A stretch of DNA of 64,000 nucleotides from Basidiobolus meristosporus CBS 931.73 (taxonomy: Eukaryota; Basidiobolomycota; Basidiobolomycetes; Basidiobolales; Basidiobolaceae), in assembly GCA_002104905.1 (NCBI GenBank), contig MCFE01000257.1:48326-112325 (forward strand), given 5' to 3'. Below are positions 1-11,160 of the stretch, in pieces (the first letter of the stretch is position 1; every line of letters begins with the position of its first letter). The position numbers and the translations under genes are program-made. The notes under the pieces are model-generated. The model was given only the letters and a program-made list of their open reading frames with translations, was not told the DNA's origin and searched no databases.

Positions 1-120
1 ATCTTCATCTTCACCTTCCACACTTGGTTGTTAGATCCATCCAACTTTTCAGCAGAGAGAAAAATTCCATTAATAGCAGTAGTAGGTATTGCAGAGAGTG
101 CCAGCTTGAGGCTCATAGCC
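1..120 (-). pseudogene. copia gag N-terminal fragment, cut by window edge
   Basis: Read on the minus strand this gives the start of the Ty1/copia gag found at 5573 and 53069 (it keeps the motif AEKLDGSN and WKVKMK with substitutions). It sits directly inside the LTR at 121-469 and runs off the left edge of the window, so the rest of this element cannot be seen. Confidence 0.75.
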
Positions 121-469
121 TGTTGTCAGAGTCATGGAGATACTGGAAGTGACTTGGGAGAACAAGTAGATTATGTGGTTTTCACTTATGGTTTATTGAA
201 TGTAAAATTAGTATTTATATATTTACATGATCTTGGCGTAACAAGCACAAGGAATAGGTTAAGAAAGGTCCCAAGAACATGTGTGGAAAGTTTGGGGCTG
301 TTTGGACAACTTTGAGAATTTTCATGTTCTGGATACCTGGTATTTTAGTGAAAATATTCTAAGTAAATCCCAACAAGGAATTTGGTCAGTATCCTCTATG
401 ATTTGAGGTTAATGATCCAAGTGACTAAGTTAGGTGAATATTTAGGTGGAATTACAAATTTTTACAACA
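121..469 (-). repeat. copia LTR, 5' LTR of an element leaving the window
   Basis: A 349-bp LTR of the same family as 5578-5926. On the plus strand it begins TGTTGT and ends TTTTTACAACA, giving the family's inverted termini. A degraded primer-binding site (GGCTCATAGCC) abuts its left end. Confidence 0.85.
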
Positions 470-554
470 TTACATTCAATAATTAATTAAGTGAATACCA
501 CATTATCTACTTGCTCTCCCAATCACTTCCAGTATCTCCAAGACCCTTACAACA
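470..554 (+). repeat. truncated copia LTR (3' end only)
   Basis: About 85 bp matching the last part of the LTR in the opposite orientation, ending CTTACAACA. It directly abuts the previous LTR, so two copies were joined by insertion or deletion. Confidence 0.7.
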
Positions 555-1160
555 CTATATCCATACCATTCTTCAAATGTAGTAGAACTATGAAGTCTTC
601 TGTTATAACTCCTATTTTTAAGGTATACTGCTGTGCCAACTGATTCCACCCTAAATTTATAGGAACATTTCTGATCATGGATCATAAATCTTGTTATATC
701 AGTTATTGATCTGTTTGCTCATTCTTTCTTGCAGCAGCGGATTAAGGGTTTGAGGTATGTTCATAATTTTTCACTAGTTTCTCTCTCTGCCTGGGTTTTA
801 AGCTCCTGAACTTAGACAGTGCTTCTTCCTTTCCTTCCAAGAAGACCCATATTGATTTGTATAAGCATCAATAAAAGTAATTAAATACTCATCCTGCCTA
901 ATGATAAGTTTTGCATAGGTCCATACAGATCTTAGTAGGTTGGATCTGATTTTTCCTGGTTTGAATTACACTGGAGCACTTGAACAGCAGCCTGGCTTGT
1001 TTCCCATATATGCAGGCTTCAAAGTACTCCAAATTAGCTTGAGGAGCAATTCTCACTCCAGAAATGAGCTGATTTTTTATCATTATGTGCAAATAATAAA
1101 AATTGGTGTATTCAAATCTCCTGTGGTGGAGCATTGGTGCTTCTTCATTCAAGTTACTTA
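555..1160 (-). pseudogene. copia integrase fragment
   Basis: On the minus strand the translation in several frames matches the integrase of the elements at 2301-5573 and 49103-53069: the zinc-binding part (HHRRFEYTNFYYL, CEACIYGK-like, here degraded to FEACIYGK) and the C-terminal part (VYLKNRSYNR, FEEWYGY). The catalytic middle is deleted and frames are broken. It ends abruptly beside the primer-binding site of the next LTR, so most of gag and protease were lost. Confidence 0.75.
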
Positions 1161-1187
1161 AGTTGACTTAGCTTGGGGCTCATAACC

Positions 1188-1534
1188 CCCTGTAAGAGTC
1201 TTGGAGATATGGGAAGTGATTGTGAGACAAGTTGATTATGTGGTTTTCACTTAATGGTTTATCAAATGTAAAAGTAGTATTTATACTTTTACATGATCCT
1301 GGCATAACCAGTACATTGCATAGGCTTAGAATGGTCCTAAGAGCATGTGTTCAAAGTTTGGACTGTTTGGACAACTTATTTGACTTTCATGGTATGGGTA
1401 CCTGATATTTTGTTGACAATATATCAAGTAAGTCCCAACAGGGAATTTGTTCAGTATTCTGTAAGATTTGTAGGTAATGTTCTAGGTTACTAAGCTAGGC
1501 AAATATTTAAATTAAATTACAAGTTTTTACAACA
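1188..1534 (-). repeat. copia LTR with degraded primer-binding site
   Basis: About 347 bp, more diverged than the other LTRs. The right end is TTACAACA; the left end has decayed to CCCTGTAAGAGTC. GGGGCTCATAACC at 1175-1187 is the adjoining primer-binding site for this minus-strand copy. Confidence 0.8.
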
Positions 1535-2255
1535 GATCTTGTTATAGCTACCAATAACCAAGAAACATTGGAAGAGACTAAATCAAGCCAATCTAAGGAG
1601 TTCAAAATGCCCATTCTAGGAGAGCTTGGTTACTACTAAGGAATAAAGTTCTCCACACACAGAAGTACACATACTATCACCCTATGTCAATCCCGGTGTA
1701 TTCAAGATATACTAAGGGAGTTCCAAATGGAAGGCTGTATACAGGCAGCTACCCCAATACAGACAAATCTTATCTTGTTCTAAACTCAATTTACTCAAGA
1801 GAGCTTGGTGCCATCTGAAAGCCCAGAATTTCTTTTCTCTTCGATGGCTGACAATCTGATGTATATCATGCTTGAAACATATCCAGATATCTCATATTTG
1901 ATGGGAGTTGCTAGTGGGTGCAATAAGTGCTATGGATCTGATCATGTGGCAGCAGTGAAGCAGATTTTTAGGTACAAGCCAAGTTCTACACTATTCAATA
2001 TGGAATTCATGCAAACAAGAACCAGAGAAGACCTATAAGGGGGACTATAATCCAGCAGGGAGAAGGAATATATTGGTCAAGTACCAAAAAGTATTTTACA
2101 AATATTCAAATGGTGTTCCTGGCAAAAGTGGTGGCAACCAAACATATGTTTGCGCAACACATATGTTACCAGCAATACAAGGCATATGGCAACTTTATAA
2201 GTATCACACTGATAAGCCATAAAGTTGTGGTGATAGAAGTGTGTCAATGCAGCAG
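1535..2255 (+). pseudogene. copia reverse transcriptase/RNase H remnant
   Basis: On the plus strand, with stops and frameshifts, this gives recognisable pieces of the family's RT C-terminus (SKEFKMPILGELGYY, SLVPSESPEF, PDISYLMGV, GSDHVAAVKQIFRY) and then a badly decayed RNase H part. It is opposite in orientation to its neighbours and starts exactly at an LTR border, so it is a piece of an older copy. Confidence 0.75.
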
Positions 2256-2300
2256 GTGTGCATGAGTGTAGAGCTGAGTAAGCAGGAGATCATAGTTTTT

Positions 2301-5300
2301 TTAGTTGAAACTATCAGTGGAATACCCTGGGTAGTAGTGGGTAAGCAAATAAATTGAGGCTATTCTACAACAAAATATATGAGCTGCTGCAATATGTTCA
2401 GATCCATAGTTCTGATTATGTTGGCTGACAACTCCCACTGAATATGAGATATCTGGACGTGTTCCAAGCATGATATACATCAGACTGCTGACCATAGATT
2501 GATAAGGAAAGTCAGGGCTTTCAGATGGCACCAAGCTCTCTTGATTTGGTTGAGTTTTGACCAAGGTAAGGTTTGTCTTCATTGGGGTAGCTGCTGGTTT
2601 ACAGTCTTCCATTTTGTACTTATTTAGTATATCTTGAATATACTTGGATTGGCTTAGGGTGATAGTCTGGGTACTTCTGTCTATGGAGAACTTAATCCCT
2701 AAGTAATAACTAAGTTCTCCTAGAGCAGACATCTTGAACTCCTTAGATAGGCTGGATTTAGTCGCTTCCAATGTTCCTAGGTTATTGGCGGCTATAATAA
2801 GATCATCCACATATAGAGCTAATAGAACTGGATTTGCTCTATCTGGCTTATAGTATATACTATAGTCAGCATTACTCCTTTTAAAACTCAAAGATTCCAA
2901 ATAAGAATCTATCTTGCAATTCCAGGCTCTTGGTGATTGTTTGAGACCATATAGTGACTTTTTAAGCTTGCAGACCAAATGGGGGTTATCTTGGTCAACA
3001 AACCCATCAGGCTGGTCCATATACACGTCCTCATCAAGTTCTCCATTCAAAAATGCAGTTTTTACATCCATTTGATGAATAAAAAACTTATATTTGGCTG
3101 CAATAGCCAATATTAATCTGATGGAATTAAACTTGGCTACCGGTGCAAAGGTCTCAGTATAGTCAAGTCCTTTTGTTTGAGAGTATCCTTTGGCTACAAG
3201 TCTTGCTTTGTATCTTTCAATTGTGCCATCAGCCTTGTATTTTGTCTTGAAGACCCATCTGCATCCAATTGATTTTTGGTTGATTGGTAATTTGACTAAG
3301 TCCCAAGTTTGATTTTCCATCAGGGCCTGATATTCCTCAGTCATTGCAGATCTCCAAAACTTTGTCTGAGGGCTATTTAGGGCCTCTTTTACAGTCTGGG
3401 GTTCATCAATCTGGACTGAATAGGCATAGGCTAAGTTTGTACCCTCATTGATATAGTAATTTGGGCTATTTCTTGTCCGATTGGATCTCTGGGCATTTGA
3501 TACTGGAATGATCACTTCTGGGATATTTCTGGGCACTGATTCTGGCTGAACCATGGTTGCAGAGTCCTCTGGAGTGAAAAAATCTTCATTGTTTTGCTTG
3601 CATATGCTGTACACCCAAATATTCTTAGATGTTCTGCACTTGGTCTGTATCCATACCATGCTTCAAATGGAGTAGAATCACAAAGTATTCTGTTATAACT
3701 CCTATTTTTAAGATATACAGCAGTGGCAACTGATTCCGCCCAAAAATCATAGGATAATTTTTGATCATGGATCATAGATCTTGCCATATCAATTATTGAT
3801 CTGTTAGCTTGTTCTGCTACTCCATTTTGCTGTGGAGAGTATGGTACAGTAGTCTCTTGCTTTATCCTATGAATTTTGCAGAAGTGGATGAAGAGCTTTG
3901 AGGTATATTTTCCACCATTGTCAGTGCGTATTTTCTTGATTTTTTCACCAGTTTCTCTCTCAACCATGGCTTTAAACTCCCTGAACTTAGACAGAGCTTC
4001 TTCCTTTTTCTCCATGAAGTAGACCCATGTGTATCTTGTATAATCATCAATAAAAGTGATTAAATACTTCATCCCACCTAAGGATAAATTTTGCATAGGT
4101 CCACACAGATCTGAGTGAATTAGATCTAATTTTTTCTTAGTTTTGATTAACCCAGAGCTCTTGAACGGTTGTCTGGCTTGTTTCCCATATATGCAGGCTT
4201 CACAGTGCTCCAAATTAGCTGGTGGATCAATTTTCACTCCAGAAACTAGCTGATCTTTGATCATTTTACGCAAATAATCAAAATTGATGTGTCCAAATCT
4301 CCTGTGCCAAAGCATTGGTGTTTCTTCATTTAAGTTACTTGTATTGGCTTCCAAATATGATGGAATATAAGTCAACTTGAATAGATTCTGATCTCTGATG
4401 CCCAAAGCAATATGGGCACCATTTTGATCAGTGATCCTGCATCCAGAATTGTCAAAACTGAAACTGAGTCCTACTGCTGTGGCCTTGCTTACAGAGAGTA
4501 GGTTCTTGGCTATTTCTGAACATAGAGTACTTCTTCAAAGGTCAGTGTATGGCTTCCTTTACTGCTTCTAAGGTTTACTTGGATAGTTCCTTATCCCACT
4601 GCATCAAGTGTTCTATTGTCACCCATGAAAACCTTCTTAATTGGAATTTCTTGATATTGGGTAAAAAGTTCTTTTTGGTGTGTAAAGTGTTGAGAAGCTC
4701 CAGAGTCAATATACCACATCTGAGAATCCTTGTTTGTGGTCATATTTAGTGCAGATAGGAATAGTCTATCTTCAGTTGTTGCAGCATTTCCATATTGAGG
4801 TTTCTTTTGCTGATAATCTCTCTTTTTGAGACACCGGTCTGATGTGTGTCCTTTCCTTTTGCAGTAGTTGCAAAATAGGTTGTTGTTGCCTTTGTAGGGT
4901 CTTGGGTACCTCTTTTGTTGGTTATCATTGCTTATTAAAGCATTTTCTTCTTCCTTCTTATTGGCGCTTGATTTTCTTAATTCTTCATCCAGGAGCCTTC
5001 CATATACGTAATTTAAGGTCAAATCTTCAGTTCTGGACTCTAGGGCTGATACAAGGCCCTGAAACTTGTCTGTGAGGCTATTCAGGATGGTAACTATCAC
5101 ATCCTCATCAGTAGTTGGTACACCCACAGATTTCATCTCATCTACCAGCAGGGTAATTCTGTTATTAGATTTTTCATTTCTTCTCCTGGCAGCATCTTTG
5201 TAGTAAAGAATTTTTGTCTCAGATACATTTTCTTGGCAGCTGAACATGACTGCTAGGTATCTTCTAATGCCTTCCAGGCATTCTTTACCATTTTTGCTCT

Positions 5301-5573
5301 TGAGCATTGAATTAGCAATTTGTCCTTGACATTAAGGCAAATGCAGTTAAAGGCACTTTGTTCTTTCTTCTGGTACTTCAAGGCTTCCTCTCCCATGTTT
5401 TTAGGAGGGCATTCTTCTCCCATGACAATATCCCAAAGGCCTCTTTCTTGTAGCAGCATCTTCATCTTCACCTTCCACACTTGGCAGTTAGATCCATCCA
5501 ACTTTTCAGCAGAGGGAAAAATTCCAGTAATAGCAGTAGTAGACATTGCAGAGAGTGACAGCTCGGGGCTCAT
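2301..5573 (-). pseudogene. Ty1/copia gag-pol, 3'-truncated and frameshifted
   Basis: One gag-pol reading frame now split into several. In order: gag from an ATG at 5573 (AEKLDGSN, WKVKMKMLLQERGLWDIV); a CCHC zinc knuckle (CNYCKRKGHTSDRC); aspartic protease (WYIDSGASQHF); integrase with an HHCC zinc site (WHRRFGH ... CEACIYGK) and the DDE-type core (FIDDYTRYTWVYF, TDNGGKYTS, QQNGVAEQ); then RT ([11 protein letters not shown]). Frameshifts lie near 5280 and 4550. Compared with the copy at 49103-53069, about 220 bp are missing near 3600 between integrase and RT, and RNase H is gone beyond about 2383, with no 3' LTR. It cannot move by itself. Confidence 0.92.
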
Positions 5574-5577
5574 AACC
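5566..5577 (-). promoter_or_regulatory. primer-binding site matching initiator Met-tRNA anticodon arm
   Basis: Immediately inside the 5' LTR the element strand reads GGTTATGAGCCC. Its complement GGGCTCATAACC equals the anticodon stem-loop of fungal initiator tRNA-Met as I know it from yeast, not a tRNA 3' end. This is the half-tRNA priming mode known from Drosophila copia and yeast Ty5. The gag ATG lies inside it. Confidence 0.8.
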
Positions 5578-5926
5578 TGTTGTAAGAGTCTTGGAGATAT
5601 TGGAAGTGATTGGGAGAACAAGTAGATTATGTGGTTTTCACTTAATGATTTATTGAATGTAAAAATAGTATTTATACTTTTACCTGGTCTTGGCATTACA
5701 AACACGTAGAATAGGTTAAGGAAGGTCCCAAGAACATGTGTGCAAAGTTTGTGGCTGTTTGGACAACTTTGAGAATTTTCATGTTCTGGGTACCTGGTAT
5801 TTTGGTGAAAATATTCTAAGTAAATCCCAACAAGGAATTTGGTCAGTATTCTCTAGGATTTGAGGGTAATGATCTAAGTGACTAAGTTAGGTGAATATTT
5901 AGGTGGAATTCCAAATTTTTACAACA
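5578..5926 (-). repeat. copia 5' LTR (349 bp)
   Basis: Flanks the gag-pol at 2301-5573 on its 5' side. Termini TGTTGTAA and TTACAACA form a perfect 8-bp inverted repeat. A TATA-like element (TATAAATAC on the element strand, about 5666-5674) is present. The length equals that of both LTRs of the complete element at 48743-53422. Confidence 0.9.
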
Positions 5927-7240
5927 CAAACTACCACAAACTTTGTACACATACTCTGGGGACCTTTCTAAATATATCTTGTGTGTATGTTTTGCCAAGA
6001 CTATGCAAATAAAAATGCTACTTTTACATTGAATACATCATTTAGTGAAGACAATACAATCTATTTGTATTCCCAATCACTTGCAATATCTCCAAGACTT
6101 TGAAAGCAGTAGCTAGACCTCTATGTTCTATAGACCTGGTCACTTGCATCAGAGTCTAAAAGTCCTATGATGTCTTATCCAGATTCCTTGCTTGAACTTA
6201 TTTAGCCTATTTCTCTAAGATATCATAGATGCAAGCATGCAATACTAAACCACCAGCTAGAGTCAAATTTCAATATCATTAATCATAACAAGGCCCAATT
6301 AATCCAAGGTTTCAGTAAAGGGAAAGTGTTTTAAACTTTGTGGATAGCCCCAAGTGTTATATTGGCTTAGTTACTTAGATTGTAGTCTATAGATCTTAGA
6401 ATGATTAGCCCACACTTCTTGTTCTGGCTCAAAATAACTTATGTAAATATCAAGTGTTTAAGACATTGAAAATCTTAAAGTTGCTCAAAGACCACCAGAC
6501 TTTGCACACAGAATCTTGGGACTCTTCTAAATATAATTCAGGGGCTTATTTGATAAGTGCATGTAGAAGTATAAGTAACACTTTATTGTTGAATATGCTG
6601 TTACATGAAAGACACATAATCTACTTGCACACTCATTGAGCTCCAATATCTTCAAAACTCTTGCATGTAAGGCATATATAGAACCTAGGCAAATGAAGCC
6701 TTAAGGTAAGTGAGCAGTTTGGCAATGGGCATTATGACCATGGTAAACTTTGTATTGACCACTAAATACGCAATTGACTTGTTCACCTAGATTCTAGTCT
6801 ACATACCTTAGAGAACTTTGCCCAAATACCTTGCCAGGATTTACTTGGAGTACTGTGTCAAAATATCAGGGATTCAGGACATGAGAAATCTTCAAGTTAT
6901 TCAAAGGCCCCAAAACTTTGCTCACATGCCCTTGGGATCTTTCTGAGTGTATTCTACATGTTTACTTTGCCAAGATCATGTCAAAGTATAAATATCACAT
7001 TTACATTTAATAGACCATAAAGTGAACACCACATAGTCTACTTGTTCTCCCAATTACTTCTGATATCTCTAAAACGCTTATAACACTGACAAGGTCTTGG
7101 CCAAGATAACAGGTAGATTATGTTTGAGATGGTCCTAAGAGTATGTGTGCAAAGCTTGGGGTCATTTGGACCACACAGAATATTATCAGCAATATGTTGG
7201 ATACAAAGAACATGAGAATTCTTGAGGTAAATCCAGGCAA
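5927..7240. repeat. cluster of decayed copia LTR fragments
   Basis: Four stretches match the LTR with many changes: about 5930-6106 (plus orientation, 3' half), 6435-6665 (plus, heavily diverged), 6780-7090 (plus, nearly full), and 7091-7240 (minus, partial). Key surviving words are CTTTGCACACAT, CTTGGGAC, AGTATAAATA and CTCCCAATCACTT. No internal coding part remains, so these are old solo or truncated LTRs. Confidence 0.65.
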
Positions 7241-8030
7241 AGAATTGGTGCAGGAGATGGCAGATCCCATGCACCAGGATTGAAGTGCCCAGGTCAAGGT
7301 CAATATTTTGGTATGAATGCGAAATTCCCAACACACAAGACCGTATTTAAAAGGTATGGGTATCATCAGAAGATCCAAGTAAATTCCGATTTGGGAATTT
7401 CGAAGATTTGTCTTCTTGACACACCACAGAAGCAAAGCCAATTTCTTCCAAGGCTACTTGAATTAGTTCCGGAACCAATATACAGATGTGCATAAGTCTG
7501 CAGGCGCGGATCTCTGAAGCATATATACTTCGCCTGATATATCCGATGAAAGGCGCTCATATTTCCGATACAGCTGCTTGCCCCTGATGCTTTAGGAACT
7601 GTAAATGTGAAGTATATGAGAAAGCATATATCTTATGTAGAGCAATAGACATAGCCAAAAGTGTCAGGCCGATCACCGCCGATAAAATTGGCACCAGAAC
7701 CGGTTGTCAAATATATATAACATACGATATAATCCAACAACGAAGAGTAGATGTATAGAAGGTGGGTTTGCAAGAGGAGCACTAGATCAACTGTATCCAA
7801 CATGCCTTGACATACGGGATCTTAATAGGCCAGCTCTTTGTGGTGGGAGACACTTTTCAGCGTGAACCATACAACGAAGCTCGACCTTTCCTAGACAAAT
7901 ACAAAACGGGCGCGTACAGGATGGATGAAGTATTTAATAAGCAGTTTCAGGAATAGATATGAATTGTCCTGATTGCGCGAATGTACAGGCTAGGTGGATG
8001 AGACGAAAGTATCGCATGATCGGTGTGGGT
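7241..8030. other. intergenic, no supported gene
   Basis: Transition from retroelement debris to the gene-bearing core. Short open frames exist but none shows a recognisable domain, a good start context or codon bias. Confidence 0.5.
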
Positions 8031-8378
8031 TCAAGAGACCTGGAACTCGCTGTCCAATTGAGTATTCAGGTTGGTGGTGAGTACATCAGCATTCTTGACA
8101 GCGTCGTGTCTAGCTCTCCCGTGCTCCCTTTGCGCCATCCCAGTTCTCTGCAACCTCTCGCTGTGAACACCCTTTCCGAACGTTTCCTTCAATGCCCCCT
8201 TGGCTTTTTCAAGGTTTGCCTGGGCTGCAGTTGGTTCCGAGTTGAACATACGTTTGTGGGCAACCTCGATGCGTTTCTGCTTCCCACGGGACTTGAGATC
8301 CTCGCTTTGGACGACGGAGCCGACCGCTTGTTGTACAATCCCCTCCAAATTTTTCGCAGCACTGTTTAGGTTTTCCAT
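8031..8378 (-). CDS. CsbD-like stress-response protein
   Basis: A 115-residue single-exon protein. It contains two CsbD-like segments: residues about 4-35 (SAAKNLEGIVQQAVGSVV) and about 54-90 (EKAKGALKETFGKGVHSERL, then QRTGMAQREHGRA), fitting the family pattern of K-x-KG-x-x-KE-x-x-GK. Fungal members include the protein named for binding mismatched or cruciform DNA (Hmp1-like); bacterial CsbD belongs to the general stress response. The molecular role is not established. No signal peptide or membrane segment is seen; it is highly charged and probably soluble. A TATAAATA box lies 25 bp upstream of the ATG. The last 20 residues do not match the family, so a short 3' intron is possible. Confidence 0.75.
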   Translation of the reverse strand: MENLNSAAKNLEGIVQQAVGSVVQSEDLKSRGKQKRIEVAHKRMFNSEPTAAQANLEKAKGALKETFGKGVHSERLQRTGMAQREHGRARHDAVKNADVLTTNLNTQLDSEFQVS

Positions 8379-8402
8379 GAAGTGGCCCGCTGGCGATCCC
8401 GG

Positions 8403-8410
8403 TATTTATA
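8403..8410 (-). promoter_or_regulatory. TATA box of the CsbD-like gene
   Basis: TATAAATA on the minus strand, 25 bp upstream of the ATG at 8378. Confidence 0.5.
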
Positions 8411-9351
8411 ATCGTCCACGCAACCCATTCATTTGCCCACAACCACCGATCCGCTTACAGCTAAGCATCGCCACGCAAAGCAGCAACCCAACCAACATAT
8501 TGTCCGGAGGTGAGCTCATCGCTCACTTTGCAGTTTCATTCGAGATTTGTTTGGATGCCATATGGAATATAGGCGTAAGCTCATCAATCGTTGGATGATG
8601 CACTCATGCTCTGATCATTGTCTCGCTTATGACGTCAACCCCTATTCCGCATCTGCTGAATGGGGATTCCTCAGGGTTGACGGTCCTGCTTGTCACCCAC
8701 TACCTGATATATCCATCATATTAGCTGGACATTCCCCAGGATTGACGGTGGAGACGGCTGTAGGGCTCCATACTCACCGTTAGATACAAGGCAAGATACC
8801 AAATAAATTTGGAAGGGCGCGGCTGGGCTGTGGCCAATTAGAGACTCGCCTTCTGATTGGTACCACTGTGAGGCTCATCGAGCAGTGTTGCTGCTACGTG
8901 ATCATCAAGAAACCGGATTATCAGGAATATGCAGTTGTTTTGGTGTCAATGGAGCCTTCCATATCAAGAATCGCATCTAGTCCACTTTTGGTTCGCATCG
9001 GAACTTGTCATACCCATCCCAGCCATTTTGTATACTACCGAGTTTGACCTGGACAGCTCGTCCTCTTCAAGCCATGCTGTGGGTAGGACTTACCAACACT
9101 GTGCCATCCATAACCGGTCCACCATCTCATCTGGAGGTAGAAGAGCCTTTATCCTGTATCATTACTCACCCAAGTGTTGCCCCTCTACTGCATGTTTGCT
9201 CTGATGACTGGCCTCTACATCAATGGCCTATTAGTCAAAATTCCTGCCGCATTGGCACTTCACCCCAAGATAATGGTCTCTGCGAAACGACTCAAGCTTT
9301 TAATGACTAGTTTGTGACAACCTCGAGAAGCACAATGTGCAGCCATTCAGC
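8411..9351. other. intergenic, no supported gene
   Basis: About 0.9 kb upstream of the CsbD-like gene and downstream of the secreted-protein gene. Overlapping short frames on both strands show no domain or signal peptide. Nothing else recognised. Confidence 0.5.
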
Positions 9352-9834
9352 TCAGTAATAATCATTGGATTTCCCATAACCATGTCTAACGTAGCTTTTG
9401 TTGACCTTGCGGAAGATTGGCACCCATACTTTGTAGTCATCGTGGCGATAGGTTGACGCCCCAGAGTGAGAGCCATCGTGGTAATAGCCATGGCCACCAT
9501 CATTGTCATCGTCCAGCCATACGCCCGATAGATACTTCCGAATTTCGGCATCTCCTTTTCTAGTTGACCCCATATTTAGATCATCATTGGAAATGTGAAT
9601 TATCCGCCCTGGACGTGGGAAATGGGAGGTCGAGTCGTATGAGTCTGAGTCTGACTCGAGATTGGTGGGGTAGGCGGGGCTCTGCGATCCTTCACCTGAA
9701 TACTCCGAGTTCCCATCAGCACCAGAAAGAACCCCACTGCCATATCCAACGCTGTGTTCGCCTCCCGCGGGATTGCAATGCACCTCCGCCGTCCATAGTA
9801 AAGCGGACAGAAGAATGAGCGCTCTAGATATCAT
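9352..9834 (-). CDS. small secreted His/Tyr/Gly- and Ser/Asp-rich protein, hypothetical
   Basis: 160 residues if the internal ATG at 9834 is used. This start is preferred because it opens a clear signal peptide (MISRALILLSALLWTAEVHC); the frame upstream is open for 73 more codons but is low-complexity and unlikely to be coding. The mature part is acidic and Ser/Asp-rich (ESDSDSYDSTS), followed by IIHISNDDLNMGS and a C-terminus rich in Gly, His, Tyr and Asp (DDDNDGGHGYYHDGSHSG). No cysteine is left after the signal peptide. No family is recognised; a cell-wall or metal-binding secreted protein is only a guess. Confidence 0.5.
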   Translation of the reverse strand: MISRALILLSALLWTAEVHCNPAGGEHSVGYGSGVLSGADGNSEYSGEGSQSPAYPTNLESDSDSYDSTSHFPRPGRIIHISNDDLNMGSTRKGDAEIRKYLSGVWLDDDNDGGHGYYHDGSHSGASTYRHDDYKVWVPIFRKVNKSYVRHGYGKSNDYY

Positions 9835-10404
9835 TTCAGTGAAACTGGCCGAGAACAAGAAGGCGACTTCCTGCAAGATGCTATTTAACGAAGCACCTAC
9901 TCCTGATACACTGGAGCTTGATACTTCCCGGTCGCTTGATGATTCTGAAACCGGTAGCCCGATGGTTTCAGGATTCCGAACGTGAGGCGAAAATCCAGCA
10001 AGTCCAGCCGCTCCCCACCCTTCCAGAACCAAGCTTGTTTCAAAGACATTCATTTAGCCAAGTACGCTTTAGAAGTGATTTTTCCTTCATTCATTCATTC
10101 ACTTGAAACGTGCCAAGTTGATGAACACTTTCGACTGAGCCATACGGGTTCTAGCGATGATGCTTACTGCAGTTTACGTTACACGGTGTGCAGGAAGAAT
10201 CGAATCATCACCCACCGACTGGTGTGGTGCAGGAGACTCATTTAAAGTATGAACTGCGTTTATTCCATGATAAAAAACCGACAATATGCAAGGCTGTATT
10301 AATATAGAAAGATCTAGCCAGGATCTTCTGATTGCTTGACCGAATGTACGATCATCTAAACCAGAATCAAAATAAGCAGCGACACAACAACTGCTTCTGA
10401 ATGA
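9835..10404. other. intergenic between two minus-strand genes
   Basis: About 570 bp holding the upstream region of the small secreted protein and the 3' region of the Cu-only SOD. A TTAAATA stretch near 9883-9889 could serve the secreted-protein gene. No other feature seen. Confidence 0.4.
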
Positions 10405-11090
10405 TTACACAAACAACGAGCCCAACATCAAGACGGCAACTCCAATCCAGCCTCCTACTTGGAGTTGGATCCCACTAGATCCAGCTCTCTTCTCTCCATC
10501 TTGACTGTTTGATTTGGAGAGGGTGAGGATGTTGGCGCAGGCAATGCGAGTCTTGGTCTGATCCATGCGGTGGATCACCACAGAGAGGCCAACCACCGAG
10601 TTGTTGGCTCCGTGGTCTTCCAGTGAGAGGGTAGGGTCGACGTAGCTAAAGGAGGGGGTGGTTGTGTTTAGGGTTCCCCACTTGCCTGCACATTGTGAAA
10701 CGTCGGTTAGTCGCGAGAGACAGAAACCACACAACACGAACACTTACCAGACAAGTCACCAACCTCGCAGGTGCTCAAATCGGCCGCGTTGCATTTGTAC
10801 GTGGCGGCAGTTCCAACTCTGGCGGGATCCAAGTGCCCGCCAGCGGAGGTGCAGTTTTCAGCGGTAACCGGCTTCTCGTGAACATGGTACAAATATTGCT
10901 CGCTGCTGTTCAATCCCGATTTGACGTCCACCGTCACCTTGACGTCCCTACCATCTGGGGTGAATGCGAAGGAGGCAACCACACCATTTTGATTGATGTC
11001 CGCCCCGGCCCTATCGACAACGGTGGCATTGCACCTGGCCAACAACGACAGGCCGATGAAGGCCCCCAAGAATACTTTGAAATGAACCAT
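10405..11090 (-). CDS. GPI-anchored extracellular Cu-only superoxide dismutase, copy 1
   Basis: Two exons, 11090-10748 and 10685-10405, with a 62-nt intron; 207 residues. Converts superoxide to peroxide and oxygen at the cell surface. A signal peptide (about 1-22) precedes a SOD beta-barrel with copper ligands H69-V-H71, H86 in GGHLDP and H153 in VVIHRMD, plus paired cysteines. The segment CEVGDLSGK replaces the zinc-loop region, as in fungal Cu-only SODs (Candida SOD5 type), so no zinc site is expected. The C-terminus has a small-residue omega site (AGSSG) and a hydrophobic tail, fitting a GPI anchor. It is in inverted orientation to copy 2 (12245-12921), with which exon 2 is nearly identical. 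A TATAAATA box lies 63 bp upstream. Confidence 0.9.
10686..10747 (-). other. intron of Cu-only SOD copy 1
   Basis: GTAAGT donor and GTGCAG acceptor, with CTAAC-type branch sequence. Only two bases differ from the intron of copy 2. Confidence 0.9.
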
Positions 11091-11152
11091 AATGTTGATA
11101 TGCGGGAGAGTGGATCAATGGAGATATGCAAGGAGGGTCGTCTGCACGTAAA

Positions 11153-11160
11153 TATTTATA
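11153..11160 (-). promoter_or_regulatory. TATA box of Cu-only SOD copy 1
   Basis: TATAAATA on the minus strand, 63 bp upstream of the ATG. Confidence 0.55.
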
